64,000 bases of DNA from Pseudomonas sp. (GTDB lineage Bacteria; Pseudomonadota; Gammaproteobacteria; Pseudomonadales; Pseudomonadaceae). Below are positions 1-9,300 of the stretch, piece by piece; position 1 is the first letter of the stretch; each line of letters opens with the position of its first letter. The stretch lies in contig NZ_PEKX01000016.1 of NCBI RefSeq assembly GCF_002796985.1, positions 109,707 to 173,706 of the forward strand. The letters are read 5' to 3'. The notes under the pieces are model-generated. The model did no database searches, was not told where the DNA came from, and saw only the letters and a program-made list of their open reading frames with translations. Made by a program: the position numbers and the translations under genes.

Positions 1-32
1 CCGGCCCGCCATAGAAAGGAAGGACGACCCTC

Positions 33-2597
33 ATGCGAATCGACCGTTTGACCAGCAAGCTCCAGCTTGCACTCTCCGATGCCCAGTCCCTGGCCGTTGG
101 ACATGACCACCCAGCCATCGAGCCGGTGCACCTGCTGTCTGCGCTCATCGATCAGCAGGGCGGCTCGATCAAGCCCCTGCTGATGCAGGTCGGCTTTGAT
201 ATCCCCGCGCTGCGCGCCGCTCTTAATAAAGAGATGGACACGCTGCCGAAGATCCAGAACCCCACCGGCGATGTGAACCTGTCGCAGGATCTGGCGCGCC
301 TGCTCAATCAGGCCGACCGCCTGGCCCAGCAGAAAGGCGACCAGTTCATCTCCAGCGAGCTGGTATTGCTCGCCGCCATGGACGACAGCACCAAGCTCGG
401 CAAGCTGCTGACCAGCCAGGGCGTCACCAGGAAGGCCCTGGAAAACGCCGTGACCAACCTGCGCGGCGGTGAAGCGGTGAATGATCCCAACGCCGAAGAA
501 TCCCGTCAGGCGCTGGACAAGTACACCGTCGACATGACCAAGCGCGCCGAGGACGGCAAGCTCGACCCGGTGATCGGCCGTGATGACGAAATCCGCCGCA
601 CCATCCAGGTCCTGCAGCGCCGCACCAAGAACAACCCCGTGCTGATCGGCGAGCCCGGCGTCGGCAAGACCGCTATCGTCGAAGGCCTGGCGCAGCGCAT
701 CGTCAACGGCGAAGTGCCTGACGGTCTGAAGGACAAACGCCTGCTGGCACTGGACATGGGCTCGCTGATCGCCGGCGCCAAGTTCCGTGGTGAGTTCGAG
801 GAGCGCCTGAAGGCCGTGCTCAACGAGCTGTCCAAGCAGGAAGGTCGGGTCATCCTGTTCATCGACGAACTGCACACCATGGTTGGCGCCGGCAAGGCCG
901 AGGGCGCCATGGACGCTGGCAACATGCTCAAGCCGGCCCTGGCCCGTGGTGAGCTGCACTGTGTGGGTGCCACCACGCTGGACGAGTACCGCCAGTACAT
1001 CGAGAAGGACGCCGCTCTGGAACGCCGCTTCCAGAAGGTCCTGGTCGATGAGCCGAGCGAGGAGGACACCATCGCCATCCTGCGTGGCCTGAAAGAGCGC
1101 TACGAGGTGCACCACGGTGTGACTATCACCGACGGCGCGATCATTGCCGCGGCCAAGCTCAGCCACCGTTACATCACTGATCGCCAGCTGCCGGACAAGG
1201 CTATCGATCTGATCGACGAAGCGGCCAGCCGCATCCGCATGGAGATCGACTCCAAGCCGGAAGCGCTGGATCGCCTGGAGCGTCGCCTGATTCAGCTGAA
1301 GATCGAGCGTGAGGCGCTGAAGAAGGAAGACGACGAGGCGACCAAGAAGCGCCTCGCCAAGCTGGAAGAAGACATCGCCAAGCTCCAGCGCGAGTACGCC
1401 GATCTCGAGGAAATCTGGAAATCGGAGAAAGCCGAAGTCCAGGGTTCCGCGCAGATCCAGCAGAAGATCGAGCAGGCCAAGCAGGAGATGGAAACCGCGC
1501 GGCGCAAGGGCGACCTGGAAACCATGGCGCGCATCCAGTACCAGACCATCCCGGACCTGGAGCGCAGCCTGCAGATGGTCGACCAGCACGGCCAGACCGA
1601 GAAGCAGCTGCTGCGCAACAAGGTGACCGACGAGGAAATCGCCGAGGTTGTCGCCAAATGGACCGGCATCCCCGTGTCCAAGATGCTCGAAGGCGAGCGT
1701 GAAAAACTCCTGCGCATGGAAGATGACCTGCACAAGCGTGTCATCGGCCAGAACGAAGCCGTGGTAGCGGTTTCCAATGCCGTGCGCCGTTCCCGCGCCG
1801 GTCTGTCCGATCCGAACCGGCCCAGCGGCTCGTTCCTGTTCCTCGGCCCAACCGGGGTGGGCAAGACCGAGCTGTGCAAGGCGCTGGCCGAGTTCCTCTT
1901 CGACACCGAGGAAGCGCTGGTGCGCATCGACATGTCCGAGTTCATGGAAAAACACTCCGTGGCTCGCCTGATCGGCGCGCCTCCGGGCTACGTCGGTTAT
2001 GAAGAAGGCGGTTATCTGACCGAGGCTGTACGTCGCAAGCCGTACTCCGTGGTGCTGCTGGATGAAGTTGAGAAAGCCCACCCGGACGTCTTCAACGTGC
2101 TGTTGCAAGTGCTGGAAGACGGTCGTCTGACCGACAGCCATGGCCGCACCGTGGACTTCCGCAACACCGTGGTGGTGATGACCTCGAACCTCGGTTCGGC
2201 GCAGATCCAGGAGCTGGTCGGCGACCGCGAAGCCCAGCATGCGGCGGTCATGGATGCGGTGAACGCGCACTTCCGTCCGGAATTCATCAACCGGATCGAC
2301 GAAGTGGTGGTCTTCGAACCACTGGCCCGCGAGCAGATCGCCGGCATCGCCCTGATCCAGATGGGCCGCCTGCGCAAGCGCCTGGCCGAGCGCGAGCTGG
2401 GCCTGGAACTGAGCGAGGAGGCCATGGACAAGCTGATCGCCGTTGGTTTCGACCCGGTGTATGGTGCGCGGCCGCTCAAGCGCGCTATCCAGCGCTGGAT
2501 CGAGAACCCGCTGGCGCAACTGATCCTCGCTGGCAAGTTCAACCCCGGCGCGAAGATTCACGCCAAGGTGGAGAACGACGAAATCGTCTTCTCCTGA
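33..2597 (+). CDS. clpB: ATP-dependent chaperone ClpB (protein disaggregase)
   Basis: Hexameric AAA+ disaggregase that, with DnaK, threads aggregated proteins through its pore in the cytosol. The 854 aa product matches the usual ClpB length. Visible in order: an N-terminal Clp-N repeat domain (about residues 1-145), first AAA domain with Walker A GEPGVGKT (near 207) and Walker B ILFIDE, a long charged coiled-coil M domain (about 400-520), and a second AAA domain with GPTGVGKT (near 605), the pore-loop stretch GYVGYEEGG and the C-terminal D2-small domain. The M domain distinguishes it from ClpA and from the T6SS paralogue ClpV at 45469-48018. The ATG follows a purine-rich site (AGGAAGGA). The promoter lies outside the window, so heat-shock control cannot be seen. 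Confidence 0.97.
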   Translation: MRIDRLTSKLQLALSDAQSLAVGHDHPAIEPVHLLSALIDQQGGSIKPLLMQVGFDIPALRAALNKEMDTLPKIQNPTGDVNLSQDLARLLNQADRLAQQKGDQFISSELVLLAAMDDSTKLGKLLTSQGVTRKALENAVTNLRGGEAVNDPNAEESRQALDKYTVDMTKRAEDGKLDPVIGRDDEIRRTIQVLQRRTKNNPVLIGEPGVGKTAIVEGLAQRIVNGEVPDGLKDKRLLALDMGSLIAGAKFRGEFEERLKAVLNELSKQEGRVILFIDELHTMVGAGKAEGAMDAGNMLKPALARGELHCVGATTLDEYRQYIEKDAALERRFQKVLVDEPSEEDTIAILRGLKERYEVHHGVTITDGAIIAAAKLSHRYITDRQLPDKAIDLIDEAASRIRMEIDSKPEALDRLERRLIQLKIEREALKKEDDEATKKRLAKLEEDIAKLQREYADLEEIWKSEKAEVQGSAQIQQKIEQAKQEMETARRKGDLETMARIQYQTIPDLERSLQMVDQHGQTEKQLLRNKVTDEEIAEVVAKWTGIPVSKMLEGEREKLLRMEDDLHKRVIGQNEAVVAVSNAVRRSRAGLSDPNRPSGSFLFLGPTGVGKTELCKALAEFLFDTEEALVRIDMSEFMEKHSVARLIGAPPGYVGYEEGGYLTEAVRRKPYSVVLLDEVEKAHPDVFNVLLQVLEDGRLTDSHGRTVDFRNTVVVMTSNLGSAQIQELVGDREAQHAAVMDAVNAHFRPEFINRIDEVVVFEPLAREQIAGIALIQMGRLRKRLAERELGLELSEEAMDKLIAVGFDPVYGARPLKRAIQRWIENPLAQLILAGKFNPGAKIHAKVENDEIVFS

Positions 2598-2610
2598 TCC
2601 GTGCTCCACG

Positions 2611-2638
2611 AAAAAGCCCGCCAATCGGCGGGCTTTTT
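2611..2638 (+). terminator. Rho-independent terminator of clpB
   Basis: GC-rich stem (AAAGCCCGCC / GGCGGGCTTT) with a short AAT loop and a following T run, 14 nt after the clpB stop. The A tract on the left gives it some bidirectional potential for the minus-strand pair arriving from the right. Confidence 0.9.
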
Positions 2639-2648
2639 CATGTTCTTT

Positions 2649-2715
2649 GTAGGAGCGAGCTTGCTCGCGAACCAGCCCCACAGCGGAGATTGTTCGCGGG
2701 CAAGCTCGCTCCTAC
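2649..2715. repeat. REPIN (inverted REP doublet), copy 1
   Basis: Two inverted 24-nt REP arms (2649-2672 and 2692-2715) begin GTAGGAGCGAGC and end GCTCGCTCCTAC. Each arm is internally palindromic (GCGAGCTTGCTCGC). The same arms recur at 28175-28253 and 32151-32232. This is the common Pseudomonas REP class, usually mobilised in trans by a RAYT transposase; none is in the window. Confidence 0.9.
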
Positions 2716-2726
2716 GCAAAGAAGTG

Positions 2727-3080
2727 TCAGCCAGGCTGTTGGTTGCCGCCCAGCATGACCAGCAGTTGCTCGATCAGTTCGGCCTGATCCTCGGCGATAT
2801 CGATGATATGGAAGCCCGCCCAGCCCAACTGGCCATCATTGCCCGCGCGGCTCCACAGGCAGTCCGCGCCGAGGTGAACTTCACCAATCTCGTCCAGTGG
2901 CGGAGCGGGCACAAGCCGGCAATCCCATACCGAGTCGGCTTCCGGCACGTCCACGCCGCAGAGCATGAAACCCTCGGCGGACAGGTCGGCAAGCCGGCCC
3001 AGGCTGCGCCCGGAGTGGCGGTCGAAGACTTCCACGGTCAGCCCGGTCTGCTGCCGGCTGTGCTGGCGACGTTCTCCCAT
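2727..3080 (-). CDS. PilZ domain protein (putative c-di-GMP receptor)
   Basis: A 117 aa single-domain protein. The N-terminus has the basic cluster RRQHSRQ, close to the PilZ RxxxR c-di-GMP-contacting motif, and DLSAEGF, fitting the second motif (D/N)xSxxG. The rest is a plausible six-stranded barrel with a C-terminal helix. PilZ domains bind cyclic di-GMP and pass the signal to a partner. It lies 11 nt after the DUF1631 gene in the same direction, so the two are probably co-transcribed, and the partner may be that protein. No catalytic motif is seen. The target process is unknown; motility and surface attachment are plausible given the neighbouring loci. Confidence 0.8.
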   Translation of the reverse strand: MGERRQHSRQQTGLTVEVFDRHSGRSLGRLADLSAEGFMLCGVDVPEADSVWDCRLVPAPPLDEIGEVHLGADCLWSRAGNDGQLGWAGFHIIDIAEDQAELIEQLLVMLGGNQQPG

Positions 3081-3091
3081 CGACTGCTCCT

Positions 3092-5392
3092 TCAGGTCTG
3101 TGCCGGGCCGCGCCCGGAAGTAAAGCGTTGCAGGACCCGGTAGATCGCATTCAGCGCACGATCCATCAGCGGGGCGGTCTGTTCCGTCGGTACCAGGCGG
3201 ACCTTGCCCGCTTCCATCTCCTGGGCCAACTGCACTATCGGTTTGACCGCCACCCGCTGCCCGGTGTGGTCGACGAACATGTAGTTACGCGTGGTCGGGC
3301 TGAACCACGAGAGCTTGAGCCGGCGTGCCGGCGTGGTGTCGCTGAATTCAAACCAGGTGCCGAACTCCAGGTGGTTCAGCTCCTTCATCAATACCCGCAC
3401 GCGCTCGGACAACGCCTCGCCGCTGGGTTTGACCAACGTGTGGCCTTCGGCGCCGAGCATGGCACCCAGCGGGCTTTCCGGAAGCTTCTGGTTGAGCTGT
3501 GCAGCGATCTGCGGCTGTTGTGCCTGGATCGCGTGCTGACAGGCGACCAGGTCCTGTAGCAGCCGGCGGATGCCATCCTCGTGGTAGCCGCCCAGTACTT
3601 CCAGCCCTTTGCGCAGTTCTTCCAGCAGAGCAAGGCGGATCGATTGCAGGTGTTCGGCACCGGCGGCGTCCAGCGGGGTCACGCTCCAGGCCAATTGCTC
3701 GCCGACTTCGCAGGCACGCTTCCATTCGTCGCTGTGCTCGCCGCTGCGCAGGACGATGAAGGTGAGAGCGTCGCACCAGCTCATTTCCAGGAAGTTACGC
3801 ACCAGTTCCGGCAGTTCACGGTCCTGGGTCACCTTGGTTATGGCCTCCAGCGCCTGCTCCCGCGCGGCCAGCAGGCGGTCGCGGCCGCGGGTGGCTTCCA
3901 TGGCGCGGCGTTCGCGCAACTCCACCTTTTGCCGCAGGTTGGCGACGTACTCGTTGAAATCGCCCAGCAACGTGTCGAACAGCGACAGGTCGCCGACGAA
4001 ATCCTGGATCACCCGTTCGACTATCCAGTGCAGCTTCGCCAGCAGCGCGCGCTCTTCTCCCTCGCCGCCATACAGCACACCGGCCTGGGCCATGGCATTC
4101 AGCAGCTTGCGTGCCGGGTGGTGGTGCTGAGTGAACAGTTGCTTGTCCAGCAGCGCCACCTTGAGGAACGGCGTGTGCAGGTGGGAGAGAGTGGTCTTGC
4201 AACTGTCTGGCAGGTTTTCATCGTCGAGGATGAAGTCGAAAACCATGCCGACCAGGTCGATCACGTCGGCTTCCTGGTCATTCAGCCGGGTATTGTGCGG
4301 CTGCGCGCTGCCGGCCTCTAGCTGGCGCTGCAGGCCGGCTTTCAACGCATCGACCGGTTGCGGCTGGCGCAGCCGATGGGCCAGTTCGTGGGCCGACTCG
4401 CGCTGCAGCCGGTTCAATGCCTCTAGCAGTTCGTTGGCGCTGTACGTCGTGGAGGCGGTTGCCGGGCCAAAGCTGACGATGCTCTGGGTATTGCCGAACA
4501 GCGTGGCGTTGTCACCGCGACGTCGATGTTCGGCGAGCAGCACGGCAAGGCCGCCGAACAGGGCATTGCGGTCGCCTGGCGGCATATCCGGCAAGTCGCC
4601 TGCGGTGTGGGGCGGGGGGGCGTAGTCTCCTCCGTCCGTCGCTACGGAGGCTTTCTCCGCGGCAGCCGGCTGGGGCGCTGGCGCCGGGCGCTGGCCCTGC
4701 GGGCGGTATTTCAGGTTCGGCAGGATGCCGCCGTCGGCCAGCCGCTTGTTCAGCTGTTTATATAGAGGCTGCAGGTGCTGCATGACCTGCTGATCGAAAA
4801 GCACATAAAGGATGGTCTTGATCCGCAGCGGGAAAACGCTGCGGGCCAGGGTGTCGCGGAAGGCCTGGGCGATGGCGTGCGGGCCGAAAGGATTACGATC
4901 CTCGCCCAGCTTGCTGCCGTTGTTGAGCAGCGCCAGGCGCTGATCCAGGGCAAACAGCAATTGTGCGCAGTGGGCCCGGACCTGGTTGACCATGTTGGTG
5001 ACCAGCAGCGTCTCTTCATATTCATCGTTGCCGACCAGGGTCAGCTGATCCACGTCCAGCTCGTCCAGAGACTCGGGCCGCGGTAGCTTGCCTTCGAGGA
5101 AGTCGCTCAGGCCCTGGGCGATCCGCTGGTGGTAGAAGCGCTCCAGGTTCGGCCTTTCACGGCGGACCTCACGCATGGCGTCGAAGAACAGAGCCTGGAC
5201 CTGGTTGTTCTCGGCTTTCTCGGCGCATTCGAAGAGCGTGTCATCCACCTGGGCGAAGACGTGCCCCAGGAGCTCGGCGAGGTGATTCATCGCCAACTGG
5301 CGGCAGCCCTGCACCAGTTCGCCGAAACGGGGCTGGATCACCCGGCTGGCGACTGGGGAGGGTGGTGGGGTGTCCTTGTTGCTCATGGCCAT
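3092..5392 (-). CDS. DUF1631 domain-containing protein
   Basis: A 766 aa, mostly helical, soluble protein without signal peptide or membrane segment. The N-terminus (about 25-230: FGELVQGCRQLAMNHL, LFFDAMREVRRERPNLE) and the long helical middle match my memory of DUF1631, a proteobacterial family of unknown biochemical function often encoded with PilZ proteins. A Pro/Ala-rich linker lies near 230-265. The C-terminus (WFEFSDTTPARRLKLSWFSP, YMFVDHTGQRVAVKPI) resembles a PilZ-like beta barrel, which would make a two-protein c-di-GMP module with the downstream gene. ATG at 5392 gives MAMSNKDTP; the in-frame ATG two codons later is an alternative. Confidence 0.75.
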   Translation of the reverse strand: MAMSNKDTPPPSPVASRVIQPRFGELVQGCRQLAMNHLAELLGHVFAQVDDTLFECAEKAENNQVQALFFDAMREVRRERPNLERFYHQRIAQGLSDFLEGKLPRPESLDELDVDQLTLVGNDEYEETLLVTNMVNQVRAHCAQLLFALDQRLALLNNGSKLGEDRNPFGPHAIAQAFRDTLARSVFPLRIKTILYVLFDQQVMQHLQPLYKQLNKRLADGGILPNLKYRPQGQRPAPAPQPAAAEKASVATDGGDYAPPPHTAGDLPDMPPGDRNALFGGLAVLLAEHRRRGDNATLFGNTQSIVSFGPATASTTYSANELLEALNRLQRESAHELAHRLRQPQPVDALKAGLQRQLEAGSAQPHNTRLNDQEADVIDLVGMVFDFILDDENLPDSCKTTLSHLHTPFLKVALLDKQLFTQHHHPARKLLNAMAQAGVLYGGEGEERALLAKLHWIVERVIQDFVGDLSLFDTLLGDFNEYVANLRQKVELRERRAMEATRGRDRLLAAREQALEAITKVTQDRELPELVRNFLEMSWCDALTFIVLRSGEHSDEWKRACEVGEQLAWSVTPLDAAGAEHLQSIRLALLEELRKGLEVLGGYHEDGIRRLLQDLVACQHAIQAQQPQIAAQLNQKLPESPLGAMLGAEGHTLVKPSGEALSERVRVLMKELNHLEFGTWFEFSDTTPARRLKLSWFSPTTRNYMFVDHTGQRVAVKPIVQLAQEMEAGKVRLVPTEQTAPLMDRALNAIYRVLQRFTSGRGPAQT

Positions 5393-5507
5393 CCTGTGCG
5401 TGATCGTTCCGTTTACACCCGTGGTGGATCACTCGTGTTTTTCCATGCAGATATAGCAACCCGCCCGGCACCCTGCAAAGCAGAGAAAAACTTTTTGGAT
5501 CAGAGTG

Positions 5508-5535
5508 TTGACAGACGTTTCGATATACGTAAAAT
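5508..5535 (+). promoter_or_regulatory. Sigma-70 promoter of the tRNA-Asn/Pro/Lys operon
   Basis: A consensus -35 TTGACA (5508-5513) is separated by 16 nt from TAAAAT (5530-5535). A GC-rich discriminator (GGCGCGCCTC) follows, typical of stringently controlled stable-RNA promoters. It lies about 70 nt before tRNA-Asn. Confidence 0.75.
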
Positions 5536-5602
5536 GGCGCGCCTCTGATACGGGAATCCGGTGAAGCCGGAAGAAAGTAGAGGAGATTGAAAGGCTTGTC
5601 GT

Positions 5603-5678
5603 TCCGCGATAGCTCAGTCGGTAGAGCAAATGACTGTTAATCATTGGGTCCCTGGTTCGAGTCCAGGTCGCGGAGCCA
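5603..5678 (+). tRNA. tRNA-Asn (GTT)
   Basis: A 76-nt cloverleaf including an encoded CCA end. Acceptor TCCGCGA pairs with TCGCGGA, the anticodon loop reads CTGTTAA (anticodon GTT), and the T arm contains GGTTCGAGTCC. First of three tRNAs in one transcript. Confidence 0.97.
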
Positions 5679-5687
5679 ACTTTCAAA

Positions 5688-5764
5688 CGGGGTATAGCGC
5701 AGTCCGGTAGCGCGCTTGCTTTGGGAGCAAGATGTCGGGAGTTCGAATCCCCCTACCCCGACCA
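5688..5764 (+). tRNA. tRNA-Pro (TGG)
   Basis: A 77-nt cloverleaf with acceptor CGGGGTA/TACCCCG, anticodon stem CTTGC/GCAAG, loop TTTGGGA (anticodon TGG), T arm GTTCGAATC and an encoded terminal CCA. It starts 9 nt after tRNA-Asn. Confidence 0.97.
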
Positions 5765-5769
5765 CTTTT

Positions 5770-5845
5770 GGGTCGTTAGCTCAGTCGGTAGAGCAGTTGG
5801 CTTTTAACCAATTGGTCGTAGGTTCGAATCCTACACGACCCACCA
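5770..5845 (+). tRNA. tRNA-Lys (TTT)
   Basis: A 76-nt cloverleaf with acceptor GGGTCGT/ACGACCC, anticodon stem TTGGC/ACCAA region, loop containing TTT, T arm GGTTCGAATCC and an encoded CCA. Last tRNA of the cluster. Confidence 0.97.
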
Positions 5846-5901
5846 TATCGAAGACACTGCATCAGCAAGTGTCAGAAGTGAACGCAAAGTTCTCTTCACT
5901 G

Positions 5902-5931
5902 AAAAGCCCACCTTAACGGTGGGCTTTTTTG
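5902..5931 (+). terminator. Terminator of the tRNA cluster
   Basis: Stem AAAAGCCCACC / GGTGGGCTTTT with a TTAAC-type loop, followed by a T run; 57 nt after tRNA-Lys. Confidence 0.9.
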
Positions 5932-5960
5932 TTTCCGTTGATTCCCCCTGCCGAATACCG

Positions 5961-6004
5961 CGGTGTCCCCAATGGCAACGCTTGCTCGGCCATTGGGGAC
6001 ACCG
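5961..6004. repeat. Perfect 15-bp inverted repeat
   Basis: Arms CGGTGTCCCCAATGG (5961-5975) and its exact complement (5990-6004) flank a 14-nt loop. There is no T run, so it is not a classical terminator. It sits in the 374-bp gene-free stretch (5932-6305) between the tRNA terminator and the adhesin gene. It may be a cruciform, operator or remnant of a repeat element. No gene is recognised in that stretch. Confidence 0.7.
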
Positions 6005-6152
6005 ACTTGCCTGACAGACGAAGCTTTCATCTTGCACGGCGTTGAGTCGAACGCGATTTTCTCATGCGCTGTGGTGCTCCAGTGAGGGCTCTGACAGTGT
6101 AAGCGCTGCTCTAGCTGGCGCTCGCGCAGGACTTTTCGCCCTCATGCTGAGC

Positions 6153-6170
6153 TGGCTTGCATCCCGCTTT
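6153..6170 (+). promoter_or_regulatory. Possible sigma-54 (-24/-12) element upstream of the adhesin
   Basis: TGGCTTG followed by CATC and CCGCTTT gives GG (6154-6155) and GC (6166-6167) spaced by exactly 10 nt as in sigma-54 promoters, about 140 nt before the adhesin start. The inner part of the -24 and -12 boxes is imperfect, so this is a candidate only. Confidence 0.3.
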
Positions 6171-6268
6171 TTCCGCTCCGTTCGGTACTTTGTAGTCTCG
6201 ATCAGAAAACCCGGCCGTCTTGTCAGAGTGTTCTGATCTTCTTGGTTGCTGCGGAAAATTAATCTCCT

Positions 6269-6297
6269 CACCTCGAAAACGTGTCCCTCCCGAGGTG
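6269..6297 (+). promoter_or_regulatory. Hairpin covering the adhesin ribosome-binding site
   Basis: CACCTCG (6269-6275) is perfectly complementary to CGAGGTG (6291-6297), which contains the Shine-Dalgarno GAGGTG placed 8 nt before the ATG at 6306. The 15-nt loop is A/C-rich. In the mRNA this would hide the ribosome-binding site, implying regulated translation of a very costly protein. Confidence 0.5.
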
Positions 6298-6305
6298 GGT
6301 TTGAA

Positions 6306-9300
6306 ATGGCAATTGAAAATATCGGTCTGGTAGCCGTCACCGAGAACGCAGCCAAGAAGGTTGCGGTCAAGGCTGGTGGAAAGATCAAGGCACAAGCGGG
6401 TACCAAGTACCTTCTTCAAGTTGAAAACAACGACGTTGCACCTGAAAACGTTACCGTCAAACGCGTTGGCAAGGACCTGCTGGTTCAGTTCGAGGGCAGT
6501 GAAAAGCCCGACCTGACCATCCAGGACTTCTTTGCCGACGGCATGGACAGCCAGCTCTACGGCGTTGCTGAAGACGGCCAGCTGTACGCCTACGTCCGCA
6601 CCGACGGCGAAGGCTTCGGTGGCCAACTGCTGCTGGCCGATGGCGAGTCCGCTCCCATTGCGCTGGGTGGCGACGCCCTGGCAGACGGCGCCCCTTATCT
6701 GGCGTCCACTTTCGATGACGCAGCAGGCTTCGTCCTGTGGCCGTGGCTGCTCGGCCTAGCCGGCATTGGTGCCGCTGCCGCGGCTATCATTCACCACAAT
6801 CAGAATGATGATCACCACCACGGGAAATCGACCAGCCCGGCCCCGACCAACATCAAGGCGATGGACGACGTCGGTCCGATCCAGGGCCAACTGCACAACG
6901 GCGATATCACCGACGATTCGCACCCGGCGATTTCCGGTAACGGCGTTCCCGGCGCGATCATCCATGTCTTCGACAATGGCCAGGAAATCGGCTCCACCAC
7001 TGTGCAGCCGGACGGCACCTGGTCGTTCACCCCTGAGCTCGCCGACGGCGCGCACAGCATCGACATCACCCAGGAAGTCCCCGGCCAGAAGCCCAGCGCT
7101 CCGGTCGATGTCGTCGACATCACCGTCGATACCACTCCGCCGGTCGCACCGACCGCCGAGATCGAAGGCGCCAAGACTGACGGTGGTGAAACCTACAGCA
7201 ACGACAGCACGCCGACCATCCACGGTAACGGCGAGCCGGGCGACAAGATCATCATCGTCTTCCCCACCGGCGAAACCGTTGAAACCATCGTCGCCGATGA
7301 CGGCACCTGGGTGGCCCCGCAGCCGACCCAACCGCTGCCCGAAGGCAACAACGACATCAAGGTGATCGAGCAGGACCCTGCCGGTAACCAGACCGAGATC
7401 ATCGTTCCGGTGATCATCGACACCATCGCCCCGACCGCTCCCGAGGTTCATCTGGACCCGGCTTCCGACACCGGCATCAAGGGCGATGACATCACCAGCG
7501 ACACCAAGCCGACCATCGACGGCAAGACCGAGCCGGGTGCCGACGTCACCGTCACCTTCCCCAACGGCGAAGAGATCCACACCAAGGCCGACGAGAACGG
7601 CGACTGGTCCGTCACCCCGACCCAGCCGCTGCCCGAAGGCAACAACGACATTACCGTCATCGCCACCGACCCGGCAGGCAACCAGAGCGAGCCCACGGTC
7701 ATTTCCGTGGTGATCGATACCACCCCGCCGACCGCGCCGGAAGCGCACCTGGACCCGGACTCCGACTCGGGCATCAAGGGTGATGACATCACCAACGACA
7801 CCAAGCCGACCATCGACGGCAAGACCGAGCCGGGCGCCGAGGTCACCGTGACCTTCCCGACTGGCGAAGTTGCCACCACCACCGCTGATGCCAATGGCGA
7901 CTGGCACGTCACGCCGACCCAGCCGCTGCCCGAAGGCAACAACGACATCACCATCATCGCCACCGACCCGGCAGGCAACCAGAGCGAGCCTACGGTCATC
8001 TCCGTGGTCATCGACACCCAGGCCCCGGATGCCCCGGATGCCTGGCTCGACCCTGCGTCCGATTCGGGCACCAAGGGCGACAACATCACCAACGACACCA
8101 AGCCGACCATCGACGGCCAGACCGAGCCGGGCGCTGACGTAACTGTCACCTTCCCGACTGGCGAAGTGATCAATACCAAGGCGGACGACGAAGGCAACTG
8201 GCACGTTACCCCGACCCAGCCGCTGCCCGAAGGCAGCAACGACATCACCGTCATCGCCACCGACCCGGCGGGCAACCAGAGCGAGCCGACCACCGTCAAC
8301 GTGGTCATCGACACCACTCCTCCGGACGCCGACAAGCTGGCCATCACCGGTGTGCTGGACGACGTGGGCCTGATCACCGGCAACATCGAGAACGGCGGCA
8401 CCACCGACGACTCGCACCCGACCATCAGCGGCACCGGCACGGCCGGCGACCTCGTCACCGTCTACACCAAGGACACCACCGGCAATCACCCGATCGGCAG
8501 CACTGTCGTGGGCGAGGACGGCAAGTGGTCGCTGACTCCGGAACTGCCGATCAACGTCGGGCTGAACGAGCTGACCGCCGTTGAAACCGACGTGGCCGGC
8601 AACGCCACCACCAGCCAGCCGTACGACATCACCCTGGACATGTCCGCGCCGAACGCGCCGACCATCGAAAGCGTCTACGACGACGTCGGTCCGTACCAGG
8701 GCTACCTGCAGAAGGGCGACGTCACCGACGACAACAAGCCGACCTTCAACGGCAGCGCCGAGGCTGGCAGCACCGTCAAGCTGTACGACGGCAGCAATGT
8801 CCTGATCGGCAGCGCCATCGCCGATGGCAACGGCCACTGGAGCATCACCCCGGCAACCGCCCTGGCCGACGGCCAGCACGAGGTCTATGCCACCGCCACC
8901 AACCCGGTGGGCGTGGTCAGCGAGCCGACCGGCCTGTGGCCGTTCAGCGTCGACACCAGCGCTCCGGCCAATGTCACCGACCTGGTCGTGTCCGATGACG
9001 TCGGCGCCGTGACCGGTCCGCTGCACGATGGCGACACCACCGACGACAACCGTCCGGACTTCAGCGGCGATGCCGAACCGGGCAGCAAGGTCATCATCTT
9101 CGATAACGGCGAGAAGATCGGTGAAGCCGACGTCGCTGACGACGGCACCTGGTCGTTCACCCCGACCGAACCGCTGGCCGACGGCGAGCACGCCTTCACC
9201 ACCGAAGTGGTCGATGAAGCCGGCAACAACAGCGGCCAGAACGACCCGCTGCACGTGATCGTGGACACCCGTGATGTGGTCATCTCCATCACCCACGTGA

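Noticed and set aside
6306..6840. LapG-type cleavage and retention module in the adhesin N-terminus
   Set aside because: No TAAG-like di-alanine site was found; the Ala run lies in a hydrophobic segment and no lapD/lapG genes are near.
7440..8320. Possible CRISPR-like or satellite array because of regularly spaced near-identical strings
   Set aside because: The periodic sequence is in frame and encodes Ig-like domains of about 100 residues; the spacing is far too long for CRISPR.
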